Shown here in pieces: positions 26,941 through 34,665 of a stretch of 39,424 bases of DNA. Numbering within the stretch: position 1 is the first letter of the stretch; each line of letters opens with the position of its first letter. Origin of the DNA: Lautropia sp. (GTDB lineage: Bacteria > Pseudomonadota > Gammaproteobacteria > Burkholderiales > Burkholderiaceae_E); the NCBI GenBank assembly GCA_030528325.1, contig JAUMZD010000036.1:1-39424 (forward strand), written 5' to 3'. A program made the translations under genes and the position numbers. The notes beneath the pieces were generated by a model that was not told the origin of the DNA, made no database searches, and saw only the letters and a program-made list of their open reading frames with translations.

Positions 26941-27040
26941 GAATGTATGCGCCAGCACGGGCGTACCGGGTCTGTCCCCTGCGGGGGAGGGGCTTACTGC
27001 CGGCCCGTTGCCTTCATGAATATCCAGAACGCATACATTC
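26941..27040 (+). promoter_or_regulatory. Structured leader upstream of the AGCS gene
   Basis: GAATGTATGC (26941-26950) is perfectly inverted at 27031-27040 (GCATACATTC), and the right arm ends directly before the AGGAGAG ribosome site of the AGCS gene. Inside, ACGGGC pairs with GCCCGT and a CCCC-TGC-GGGG hairpin closes the centre, giving a three-stem fold of about 100 bases. Formation of the outer stem next to the Shine-Dalgarno suggests control of translation. It does not show the conserved core of a glycine, SAM, preQ1 or guanidine riboswitch as I know them, so the ligand, if any, is unknown. Confidence 0.5.
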
Positions 27041-27055
27041 CAGGAGAGCACACGA

Positions 27056-28399
27056 ATGGAGGCTTTGCAGAGTTTCTTTGACTGGCTGGGCGGCTATGTC
27101 TGGGGCGCACCGCTCCTGATCCTGCTGGTCGGTGCGGGTATCTATCTCACGGTGCGCCTGCTGTTCCTTCAGGTCACCCTGTTGCCCTTTGCCCTGAAAC
27201 AGGCCTTCATGCCGCATCGTTCAGTGAATGAACAGGAAGGCGACATCTCGCACTTTGGGGCGCTGATGACGGCACTGTCGGCCACGATCGGTACCGGCAA
27301 CATCGCCGGTGTGGCGACCGCCGTCGTCTCGGGGGGGCCGGGTGCCGTCTTCTGGATGTGGGTCACAGCCTTCTTCGGCATGGCAACCAAGTACGCCGAA
27401 GGCGTGCTGGCCGTCAAATATCGCATCGTCAACGACAGGGGCGAGATGTCCGGCGGCCCGATGTACTACATCGAGCGCGGCCTCAACATGAAGTGGCTGG
27501 CCATCCTGTTCGCGCTGTTCGGCACGCTGGCCTCCTTCGGCATCGGCAGCTCGGTGCAGTCGAACTCGGTCGCTCAGGCCATCCAGAGCAGCTTCTCGGT
27601 CAACCCCTGGATCACGGGTGTGATCCTGACGGTGCTGACCGGTGTCGTGGTGCTGGGCGGCATCAAGAGCATCGCGAAAGCCTCCTCCGTCATCGTGCCG
27701 TTCATGGCCATCATCTATGTGCTGGGGGGATTGGCCATCATCCTGCTCAACCTCGACAAGGTGGGCCCGGCCATCGAGACGATCGTCCGCTCGGCCTTCG
27801 GCCTGGATGCGGTCGTGGGTGGTGCGATCGGTTCGGCCATCCGCTATGGTGTGGCACGGGGCGTGTTCTCGAATGAGGCCGGCATGGGCTCGGCGCCGAT
27901 CGCAGCGGCGGCTGCCAAGACCGATCACCCGGCCCGTCAGGCGCTCGTGTCGATGACCGGCACCTTCCTCGACACGATCGTGGTGTGCAGCATCACCGGT
28001 ATCGTGCTCGTCATCGGTGGCTTGTATCCGCATGGTGAAACGGGGGCGGCGCTCACGACACAGACCTTCAATGCCCTGCTGCCGGGCCCGGGCGGCTGGC
28101 TCGTCACCTTCGGGCTGATCTTCTTTGCCTATTCCACCATCCTTGGCTGGTGCTACTACGGTGAGAAGTGTGCCGCCTACCTTGGCGGCGAGGGCTTCGT
28201 GCCGGTCTATCGGGTCATCTATGTGGCATCGGTAATGGTCGGGGCGGTGGCCAACCTGGGTCTCGTCTGGGCCGCGTCCGACGTGTTCAACGGCCTGATG
28301 GCGATCCCGAACCTCGTGGCGTTGCTGCTGCTGTCCGGTGTCGTCGTCTCGGAGACGAGAGATTTTCTTGCGAAGCGGCGCAGCGGCGAGCTGCCCTGA
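27056..28399 (+). CDS. AGCS family sodium:alanine/glycine symporter
   Basis: 447-residue inner-membrane sodium (or proton) symporter for alanine or glycine. Family signatures are the ALSATIGTGNIAGVATAVVSGGPGAVFWMW stretch, the AMATKYAEG-like GMATKYAEGVLAVKYR motif, MSGGPMYYIERGL, SNEAGMGSAPIAAAAAKTDHP, and the C-terminal YSTILGWCYYGEKC segment. AGGAGAG sits nine bases before the ATG, directly after the right arm of the structured leader. The transcript would be ended by the terminator at 28694-28738, which is separated from the stop codon by a family A repeat. No neighbouring amino acid catabolic genes are present. Confidence 0.94.
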   Translation: MEALQSFFDWLGGYVWGAPLLILLVGAGIYLTVRLLFLQVTLLPFALKQAFMPHRSVNEQEGDISHFGALMTALSATIGTGNIAGVATAVVSGGPGAVFWMWVTAFFGMATKYAEGVLAVKYRIVNDRGEMSGGPMYYIERGLNMKWLAILFALFGTLASFGIGSSVQSNSVAQAIQSSFSVNPWITGVILTVLTGVVVLGGIKSIAKASSVIVPFMAIIYVLGGLAIILLNLDKVGPAIETIVRSAFGLDAVVGGAIGSAIRYGVARGVFSNEAGMGSAPIAAAAAKTDHPARQALVSMTGTFLDTIVVCSITGIVLVIGGLYPHGETGAALTTQTFNALLPGPGGWLVTFGLIFFAYSTILGWCYYGEKCAAYLGGEGFVPVYRVIYVASVMVGAVANLGLVWAASDVFNGLMAIPNLVALLLLSGVVVSETRDFLAKRRSGELP

Positions 28400-28416
28400 C
28401 TGACGTCTGTCCGGCC

Positions 28417-28686
28417 TAGAGCGTGTTATGCACTTATTCGTCCCCGCGCTGGCCCCAAAACTGCGGGCTGACAAGGCGCCACGCGCCGCCAAGGCTTGAT
28501 GCCTTTGCAAGCGTGGCAACGCCGTCAGCGTGCGGTTTTGGGGCCAGCCCGGAGGGAAAGCCCCTCTGGGCGCGCAGCACTGCGTTGCCAACCCCTTGAA
28601 GCCATGGAGGATTCTGCGGGCTTGGCGCCTTGTTCTGCACGCCCAGAGGGGCTTTCGCGGGGACGAATAAGTGCATACACGCTCTA
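28417..28686. mobile_element. Full-length family A MITE-like element (about 270 bp)
   Basis: Bounded by TA on both sides, with long terminal inverted repeats: TAGAGCGTGTTATGCAC and then TTATTCGTCCCCGCG at the left, mirrored at the right (one A lost in GTGCATACACGC). Inside are two further nested inverted repeats: GCTGGCCCCAAAAC (28448-28461) with its complement at 28535-28548, and GAAAGCCCCTCTGGGCG (from 28555) with CGCCCAGAGGGGCTTTC (28640-28656). There is no transposase frame. Structure and TA flanks recall Correia-type elements, mobilised by IS630-like enzymes. It sits between the AGCS stop and its terminator. Confidence 0.8.
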
Positions 28687-28693
28687 GAGGGCG

Positions 28694-28738
28694 CGGGTTG
28701 CAGAGGCTTCGAGATGAGCCCTGCAACCCGTTTTTTTT
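28694..28738 (+). terminator. Rho-independent terminator of the AGCS gene
   Basis: CGGGTTGCAG (28694-28703) pairs perfectly with CTGCAACCCG (28721-28730), followed by eight T (28731-28738). It is almost 300 bases after the AGCS stop because the family A element lies between, and it precedes the feo promoter. Confidence 0.88.
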
Positions 28739-28785
28739 CTGGTGCGGGCAGAAAGGAAAACCGACTCAAGACGTTGGGAATATCT

Positions 28786-28804
28786 GCATCTCATTGTCAT
28801 TGTC
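28786..28804 (+). promoter_or_regulatory. Fur box-like operator upstream of feoA
   Basis: Read on the complementary strand the 19 bases are GACAATGACAATGAGATGC, matching the Fur consensus at about 12 of 19 positions with two clean GACAAT repeats. It lies about 14 bases ahead of the first possible feoA start, the expected place for iron repression of a ferrous uptake operon. Confidence 0.5.
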
Positions 28805-28817
28805 AATAAAGTGATCC

Positions 28818-29123
28818 ATGACATATCAATTCCATCTGGATCAGAACATGGCTGTCGTTCCACTTTCCGAGCTGTCCGAAGGTGCACAGGCTCACATCGA
28901 ATCCATCCTGCCGAACCCCGTGTTTGGGGATCTCGACGCCCTGGTGTCACGCCGTCTGGCCGACCTGGGCTTTTCTGATGGGGTGCCATTGATCGTGATT
29001 GCCAAAGGGGTGATGGGCAAGGGGCCCTTTGCGGTTCGCCTGGGCAACCAGTCGCAGTTTGCGTTGCGAGAGCCCGAGGCAGAAAAGATCATCTGCAGAA
29101 CCGTCGATCAGACCCATCACTGA
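28818..29123 (+). CDS. feoA: Ferrous iron transport protein FeoA
   Basis: Small cytoplasmic SH3-like protein that regulates or stabilises FeoB, 101 residues. The core pattern is PLSELSEGAQAHIESI, RRLADLGFSDGVPLIVIAKG, GPFAVRLGNQSQFALREPEA, the last being the typical GDPxxxRxxGxxxALRxxEA region. The ATG at 28818 lacks a clear ribosome site and lies just after the Fur-like box; the ATG at 28848 (MAVVPLSEL) begins at the family core and may be the true start. It is 11 bases ahead of feoB, and controlled with it. Confidence 0.88.
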   Translation: MTYQFHLDQNMAVVPLSELSEGAQAHIESILPNPVFGDLDALVSRRLADLGFSDGVPLIVIAKGVMGKGPFAVRLGNQSQFALREPEAEKIICRTVDQTHH

Positions 29124-29134
29124 TTCGTTGCCTT

Positions 29135-31000
29135 ATGGAAATCAGTCGTTTCGCACTGCTCGGTGCGCCCAACTGTGGCAAGACGGTTCTGTTCAATGGG
29201 CTGACCGGCTCCAATGCCCGGGTGGCCAATTATCCGGGCGTCACCGTCGACCGCAAGGAAGGCAGTTTCGTCGATGACCCGTCGATTCACATCATCGACC
29301 TGCCTGGCACCTACAGCCTGCGCACCACCAGTCCGGATGAGGCCGTGGCGCGAGATGTCGTGCTGGGCAAACTGGGGGATCGTCCTGATGCCATCATTGC
29401 GGTGGCGGACGCCACCAACCTGCGCATGACCCTGCGCATGATGCTGGAGCTGAAGACGCTCGGCATGCCGATGATCGTCTCGTTGAACCTGTCGGATGTG
29501 GCCTATGGCCGCGGACTGCGCATCGACGTCAGGAAGCTCAGTGAGCTGCTTGGGGTGCCGGTTCTGGAAACCGTTGCCATCAGCCGGCGAGGCATTCAGG
29601 CCGTCTGTCAGGCGGTAGCCCAGCTGCCGCGCCATGCGAAACCGGCTGTCGATGCACTTGAGGCAGAGCGGGCCCTGGAGGCGCTGGACAGCAACCAGCT
29701 CTATGCTCAGGTGGAGGAGATCCTGCGGCAGGTGGTTCGTACCGAGATGTCGCTGCCGGCCTGGCACCGACGGCTCGATCAGCTCGTGCTGCATCCGGTC
29801 TGGGGCATGGTCATCCTGCTCGTCATCCTGATGCTGGTTTTCCAGGCCGTGTATGCCTGGGCCGAACCGGTCATGCAGGCCATCGAAGGTGGCTTCGAGG
29901 TACTAGGCGAATGGGTGCAGGCCCACATGGCGGAGGGACTGTTGCAGGATCTGATCGTCAACGGCGTCATTGCCGGCATGGGCAGCGTGCTGGTTTTCCT
30001 GCCCCAGATCACGATCCTGTTCGCCTTCATCCTGCTGCTGGAGGATTCGGGCTATCTGCCCCGAGCGGCCTTTTTGCTGGACAATCTGCTGTCCCACAGC
30101 GGTCTGTCCGGCCGGGCCTTCATCCCGCTGCTGTCGAGTTTCGCCTGTGCCGTGCCGGCCGTCATGTCGGCGCGAACCATCCATGATCCGCGTGAGCGGC
30201 TGGTCACGATCGCCATCGCACCGATGCTCACCTGCTCGGCGCGCCTGCCGATCTATGCGCTGATCATCGCGGCCATCATTCCGGATCAGAAGGTCTGGGG
30301 CGTGTTCAACCTGCAGGGGCTGACCCTCTTCGGTCTGTACATGGCGGGCATCGTCTCGGCAGGTCTGACGGCTTATGTGCTGAAGCGCCTGGCCCGCAGC
30401 AAGGGCAACGTGCGCCAGTTTCCGCTGCTGATGGAGCTGCCCACCTTCCGGGTGCCGAACTTCAAGCACATCGTCACCAACCTGTGGGATCGGGTCAAAG
30501 CCTTTCTCGTCCGTGCCGGCACGGTGATCTTCGCGCTGAGCGTGGTGCTGTGGGCGCTGGTCAGCTTCCCCGCCGCGCCCGAAGGGGTCGGCGGGTCTGC
30601 CATCGATCACAGCTTTGCCGGCATGCTGGGGCACCTGATCCAGCCGCTCTTTGCCCCGCTGGGCTTCACCTGGCAGATGTGCATCGCGATGATTCCGGGC
30701 ATTGCCGCGCGGGAGGTGGTGGTGGCCGCCCTGGGTACCGTCTATGCCGTCGGCGCTGATGCTTCGGAAGAGGCTGTCACGAACGCGCTGATTCCGATCG
30801 TGCACACCGATTGGGGGCTGGCGACCGCCTTTGCCTTCCTGGCCTGGTACATCTATGCCCCGATGTGCATGGCCACGCTGGCGGTCATCAAGCGGGAGAC
30901 CAAATCCGCCCGAACCACCTGGCTGATCGCCGGAGGCCTGTTCGTCTGGGCCTATCTGTTCGCCATGATCGTCTACCAAGTCACGTCGAGGATGCTGTGA
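29135..31000 (+). CDS. feoB: Ferrous iron transporter FeoB
   Basis: Inner-membrane Fe2+ permease with an N-terminal GTPase domain, 621 residues (shorter than the 773 of E. coli). GTPase motifs: G1 GAPNCGKT (10-17), G2 Thr in GVTV (about 37), G3 DLPG (55-58), G4 NLSD (118-121). After a helical insulation domain the membrane part carries the two gate segments, SFACAVPAVMSART and MLTCSARLPIYALI, typical of FeoB, and a GIAAREVVVAALGT segment. Its stop codon shares one base with the ATG of the Cys-rich gene (TGATG), implying coupling. Confidence 0.96.
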   Translation: MEISRFALLGAPNCGKTVLFNGLTGSNARVANYPGVTVDRKEGSFVDDPSIHIIDLPGTYSLRTTSPDEAVARDVVLGKLGDRPDAIIAVADATNLRMTLRMMLELKTLGMPMIVSLNLSDVAYGRGLRIDVRKLSELLGVPVLETVAISRRGIQAVCQAVAQLPRHAKPAVDALEAERALEALDSNQLYAQVEEILRQVVRTEMSLPAWHRRLDQLVLHPVWGMVILLVILMLVFQAVYAWAEPVMQAIEGGFEVLGEWVQAHMAEGLLQDLIVNGVIAGMGSVLVFLPQITILFAFILLLEDSGYLPRAAFLLDNLLSHSGLSGRAFIPLLSSFACAVPAVMSARTIHDPRERLVTIAIAPMLTCSARLPIYALIIAAIIPDQKVWGVFNLQGLTLFGLYMAGIVSAGLTAYVLKRLARSKGNVRQFPLLMELPTFRVPNFKHIVTNLWDRVKAFLVRAGTVIFALSVVLWALVSFPAAPEGVGGSAIDHSFAGMLGHLIQPLFAPLGFTWQMCIAMIPGIAAREVVVAALGTVYAVGADASEEAVTNALIPIVHTDWGLATAFAFLAWYIYAPMCMATLAVIKRETKSARTTWLIAGGLFVWAYLFAMIVYQVTSRML

Positions 31001-31143
31001 TGCTCGAAAACATCATCGTGGGCGCCATCGTCGCGGGGGCAGCCTGGTATTTTCTGCGCAAGTTCGTCTTCAGAAAAAAATCCTCCGGCGATGGGGCCTG
31101 TGGCAGCTGTGATCGCTGTGGCAAGGGTGGGGGGTGTCACTGA
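31000..31143 (+). CDS. FeoB-associated Cys-rich membrane protein
   Basis: 47 residues, below usual gene-finding size. It has one membrane helix (about residues 4-20), a basic stop-transfer KFVFRKK, and a Cys-rich C-terminus with Cys at 34, 37, 40 and 46. This is the layout of the small proteins found next to feoB in many bacteria (FeoB-associated Cys-rich family), presumed to help iron handling or FeoB assembly; the role is not established. Its start overlaps the feoB stop by one base, which supports it as a real gene. Confidence 0.85.
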   Translation: MLENIIVGAIVAGAAWYFLRKFVFRKKSSGDGACGSCDRCGKGGGCH

Positions 31144-31213
31144 GACGCACCGGCGATCCGGATCCCCCGGAATTGTGGCAATATCCGCCTGGCCCTTTTT
31201 CCGGAGTCCTTCT

Positions 31214-32491
31214 GTGACGGCTACCTTCCGTCGGCCGCGCCTGCGGCCATCGAGCTGCCTGATCATGCTGCCCCTGCTGGTGGCCCTCAATGGCGGCAAA
31301 CCTGCTCAGGCCAACGGCCTGAAAGCCGATGAATGCGTGATGCTGATGCCGGGCATCGTCAAGGTGCCGGACGGTTCCAGGGATCTGCAGGCCGAATTCA
31401 GCGTCTGGGTCTATGAGAACGAGCGGCGGCCCGGCATGAGAACGCTCTTTGCCCGGTATCTGGATATCGACCGGGATGCGCTGAGCGAGGCCGAGCATGA
31501 GCGCTACGAGCAGCGGACCTCGCTGTTTCTGAAGGATTCGGAGCGTGGCAAGACCGTCTCGATCCGGGTCGATGGCTTCGATCAGCCGATCCTGATGCCC
31601 GAGACCAACAGCGCAGGCCGTAGCAGGCTCGTGGCGCCGTTGCCGCGTCATGTCTGGCAGGGCAGGGGAAATCCGATTCCCTATCAGGTCTCGGGCTGTG
31701 AGCCCAGGGCCGAATATGGCCTGTTGTGGCCGATCGAGGCCGAGGGGGTTTCCATCGTCAGCGACATCGACGACACGATCAAGGTGTCGGACGTACAGGA
31801 CACGAAACAACTGTTGCGCAACACCTTCCTGAAGCCTTTCGAGGCGGCGCCGGGCATGGCGGCCTGGTACCGGCAGATGGGAGGGCTTCCACCGGTGAAA
31901 CCGGTGAACAGGGGGGCTGACCAGGGTCGCCAGCGTGACCTTGCCGGTGAGGCAGGCGGCGAATCGGCCGAGTGGCATGCAGAGACATCCGATACCTCGT
32001 CCGCGAACGTTGCCGTCAGGGACGATGCCCGGCGAGCACCGAAAGCCGGTGGCACCGACATCCAGTTCCACTATCTCTCATCCAGCCCCTTGCAGCTGTT
32101 GCCCCTGCTGACCGCCTTCCTGAGCGAGGCCAATTTCCCACCCGGCACCCTGATGCTGCGGGAGTCCACGTCGTGGCGCAGCCTGCTGCCGGGTGATGGG
32201 GATTCCGAAGCGCACAAGCATGCACAGCTGCGAAGGCTGATCACCACCTTCCCGAAACGCCAATTCGTGCTGATCGGCGACTCGGGCGAGGCCGACCCGG
32301 AAATCTACGCCGAGGTCGCGCGCCAGTACCCCCGGCAGGTTCGGGCGATCTTCATCCGTGATGTGACGGGCGAGAAGGCCGATGCCCCGCGTTACCAGCG
32401 TACCTTTGGCAGCCTGCCTCGCCAGAAGTGGTTCATCATTGCCGACGGTGCGGAAGGGAAGGCCGCCTTCGACCGTGCAGGCATCCTGTAA
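31214..32491 (+). CDS. Secreted App1/DUF2183 phosphatase-like protein
   Basis: 425 residues related to the catalytic domain of yeast App1 phosphatidate phosphatase (DUF2183). The N-terminus is a signal peptide ending in KPAQA, so the protein is periplasmic or secreted, unlike App1. The haloacid-dehalogenase-like catalytic motif is SDIDDTIK (183-190, nucleophile D184, D186, T188), and later YLSSSPLQLL, LRE(S)TSW and the FVLIGDSGEADPEIY acidic motif complete the domain. A linker of about 55 residues (220-280), rich in Gly, Arg and Asp, is inserted between motif 1 and motif 2 and looks disordered. The GTG at 31214 with GGAG seven bases upstream is used; ATG at 31265 is an alternative. Likely lipid or phosphoester substrate unproven. 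Confidence 0.75.
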   Translation: MTATFRRPRLRPSSCLIMLPLLVALNGGKPAQANGLKADECVMLMPGIVKVPDGSRDLQAEFSVWVYENERRPGMRTLFARYLDIDRDALSEAEHERYEQRTSLFLKDSERGKTVSIRVDGFDQPILMPETNSAGRSRLVAPLPRHVWQGRGNPIPYQVSGCEPRAEYGLLWPIEAEGVSIVSDIDDTIKVSDVQDTKQLLRNTFLKPFEAAPGMAAWYRQMGGLPPVKPVNRGADQGRQRDLAGEAGGESAEWHAETSDTSSANVAVRDDARRAPKAGGTDIQFHYLSSSPLQLLPLLTAFLSEANFPPGTLMLRESTSWRSLLPGDGDSEAHKHAQLRRLITTFPKRQFVLIGDSGEADPEIYAEVARQYPRQVRAIFIRDVTGEKADAPRYQRTFGSLPRQKWFIIADGAEGKAAFDRAGIL

Positions 32492-32500
32492 CCGCGTGTC

Positions 32501-33142
32501 ATGACGACAGGTGCCACCCTGATGGATTCGATGATGAAGCGCTGCCTCATGCGGCAAGCCTGCGCGGGTATCGTCTTTCTCGCCCTGCTGCCACTGGGGC
32601 CTGCCGCCGGTGAGGGCCTGGTCTTTCAGCCGCATCAGCTGATCGAGGACGCCCGTGCCCAGATCGGTGTCACCATCAGCTACGACCCGGCCTATCGCCG
32701 CCTGGCCTTTCCGATGGGGGACGTCGATCCCAGCACCGGCGTCTGCACCGATGTCGTGATCCGGGCCTACCGCCAGCAGGGGCTGGATCTGCAGGCGCTG
32801 GTCCATCAGGACATGAAAAAGGATTTCGACAGCTACCCGAAGCGCTGGGGGTTGAAGACCCCGGACCGGAACATCGACCACCGGCGTGTACCGAACCTCC
32901 AGACCTTCTTTTCCCGCCATGGCACGACACTGCCCGTCTCACGGCTGCCCGATGCCTACCGGCCCGGCGATATCGTGACCTGGATGCTACCGGGCAACCT
33001 GCCGCACATCGGGATCGTGTCCTCCCGGAAAACGGCCCGTGGCGTGCCGCTGATCATTCACAACATCGGTCGTGGCACGCAGGAGGAGGACATCCTGTTC
33101 GCGTATCCGGTCACCGGGCACTACCGTTATCCGGGCGAGTGA
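32501..33142 (+). CDS. Secreted DUF1287 family protein
   Basis: 213 residues with an N-terminal signal-like stretch (cleavage about residue 37). It fits the DUF1287 family (YijF of E. coli): CTDVVIRAYRQQGLDLQALVHQDM, DRNIDHRRVPNLQTFFSRHG, RPGDIVTW and PHIGIVSS, ending in a HIHNIG-like IIHNIGRG. The Cys, Asp and His positions resemble an NlpC/P60-like papain fold, so a cell-wall amidase role is possible, but none is shown. Several start codons lie close together (32501, 32522, 32531); 32501 is kept without a ribosome site to decide. It is nine bases after the App1-like gene. Confidence 0.8.
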   Translation: MTTGATLMDSMMKRCLMRQACAGIVFLALLPLGPAAGEGLVFQPHQLIEDARAQIGVTISYDPAYRRLAFPMGDVDPSTGVCTDVVIRAYRQQGLDLQALVHQDMKKDFDSYPKRWGLKTPDRNIDHRRVPNLQTFFSRHGTTLPVSRLPDAYRPGDIVTWMLPGNLPHIGIVSSRKTARGVPLIIHNIGRGTQEEDILFAYPVTGHYRYPGE

Positions 33143-33228
33143 GAACCAGATGGCTTGGGTGGGGGGGCCAGTCCCTGCGCTTTCATCCCTGAGCATATTC
33201 CGGCGCCACTCAGGTTGTGTCGCCTCGT

Positions 33229-34434
33229 TCAGCCCGTCAGCGATGCCGCCACCAGCTTCTTGAAGGGCGTCAGCCGCTGCGCCACCTGCAGCGCCGCATT
33301 GCGCAGCAGCCGGGCCGGCGGCGATTCGGTCGTGTACAGCGTGGCGATGCCGCGCGTGATCTCGTACAGCGGCCGTGTCGCCAGCAGGTGCTTGCGCTCG
33401 TAACGGGCGAGCAGCTCGGGCGAGGCGATGTCGCGACCTGCCGCACGGGCGTTTCGCAGCTCGCGTGACAGCGTCTCGATGCTCAGCAGGCCGAAATTGA
33501 AGCCATGTGCCGTGACCGGATGCATGCCCACCGCCGCATCGCCCACGCAGGCAAAACGCCGGGCCACCAGCCGATGCGGCATCACGCCCACCAGCGGGTA
33601 GGTGTGGCGGGTGCTGTTCAGCCGCATCCGACCCAGACGACCATGATAGCGCTGCGTCATTTCGTGGCCGAAGGCTTCCTCATCCAGCGTCAGCAGGGCT
33701 TCCAGCTCCTGGTGCGGCAGCGTCAGCACCGTCGATGAGAGATGCTCCCCGGTTTCCGGGAGGTCGTTCATCGGCAACAGGGCCAGCGTCTGCCCATAGT
33801 CGAACCATTCCCAGGCCACATGCTCATGAGGCACTTCGTGTGTCATCTGGCACACCAGCATGCTGCGACCGAAATCGTGCATGCTGGCGCCGATGCCGGC
33901 GGCACGGCGGGTGGATGAAAAACGGCTGTCGGCGGCGATCAGCAGCCGGGCTTCATGTGTCTGGTCGTCAGCCAGTGTCACCTGCACCTCGTCGGCCTGA
34001 TGGCGCACTTGCGTCACGGCCTGTCCGGTCATCAGCGTGATGCGGCCATGCCTTTCGATGGCAGCCTCCACCTCGGCAAAGGCTGCCCGGCGGATCAGGT
34101 GATTCGAGACCAGCCAGCCCAGTTCACTGCGGGTCGTCAACGAATGACCGATGAACATCGCAAAGGGAGAAGCGCCATTCATCACCTTCGCGTCGCGCAG
34201 CGGTGAAAACGCCGTGGGCTTCATGGCGGTGATCCGTTCCCACAGCCCCAGCTCGCGCAGCATCGTGGCCGAACGCTGGGTCAGCGCGATCTCGCGCCCG
34301 TCGAAGGCCGCCTGCTTCAACGCCGCCAGCGGCTGCTGATCCACGAGACCGATCGTCAGCCCCGTGTCGGACAACGCCCGGGCCAGGCACAAGCCGGCAG
34401 GGCCGGCGCCACTGATGAGGAGATCGAATTGCAT
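33229..34434 (-). CDS. UbiM-like FAD-dependent ubiquinone hydroxylase
   Basis: 401-residue flavin monooxygenase of the UbiH/UbiF/VisC group, which hydroxylates the ring in ubiquinone synthesis. FAD motifs visible: N-terminal DLLISGAGPAGLCLARAL, the RLLIAADSRFSSTRR strand-helix, and the C-terminal FACVGDAAVGMHPVTAHGFNFGLL. The GMHPVTAHGFN wording, unlike the GQGFNLG of UbiH and UbiF, fits the UbiM branch, an assignment from memory and so moderate. It is convergent with the DUF1287 gene, 86 bases apart, and upstream of it on the minus strand lies the AmpG-like gene, separated by a family B repeat. Confidence 0.82.
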   Translation of the reverse strand: MQFDLLISGAGPAGLCLARALSDTGLTIGLVDQQPLAALKQAAFDGREIALTQRSATMLRELGLWERITAMKPTAFSPLRDAKVMNGASPFAMFIGHSLTTRSELGWLVSNHLIRRAAFAEVEAAIERHGRITLMTGQAVTQVRHQADEVQVTLADDQTHEARLLIAADSRFSSTRRAAGIGASMHDFGRSMLVCQMTHEVPHEHVAWEWFDYGQTLALLPMNDLPETGEHLSSTVLTLPHQELEALLTLDEEAFGHEMTQRYHGRLGRMRLNSTRHTYPLVGVMPHRLVARRFACVGDAAVGMHPVTAHGFNFGLLSIETLSRELRNARAAGRDIASPELLARYERKHLLATRPLYEITRGIATLYTTESPPARLLRNAALQVAQRLTPFKKLVAASLTG

Positions 34435-34490
34435 GGTTCAACCGATGGAAGTCAGGGGCGTGTCATCTGGATGACACGGGCCGTCATGAG

Positions 34491-34593
34491 TCGTGCGCCC
34501 CATAGCGGGTGCCATGGGGCAAGAAGCGGGTGCAAAATGGACCGGCGCGGCCGGTTCGCAGCCTGCGACTTTCCTGCCGCCCACGCTCCCAGG
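34491..34593. repeat. Family B repeat, inverted copy
   Basis: Bases from GCCCCATAG through CAAGAAGCGGGTGCAAAATGG, GCGGCCGGTTCGCAGCCTGCG and CTTTCCTGCCGCCCACGCTC are the reverse complement of 9221-9305 plus the flanking end, with a handful of substitutions and a 10-base gap near the left edge. It fills the gap between ubiM and the MFS gene. Confidence 0.75.
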
Positions 34594-34665
34594 CCGTGGA
34601 CGTGCAGGACAGAAAAGCGCCTTGAAGAGTTTAGCCCATGACCGAGGATCGGGCATTGACGCGGG

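Noticed and set aside
26941..27040. Glycine riboswitch ahead of the AGCS gene
   Set aside because: The gene type fits, but the conserved glycine aptamer core is not recognisable; kept only as an unassigned leader.
29903..30979. Minus-strand frame opposite feoB
   Set aside because: Composition is that of an antisense shadow of feoB, with no motif.
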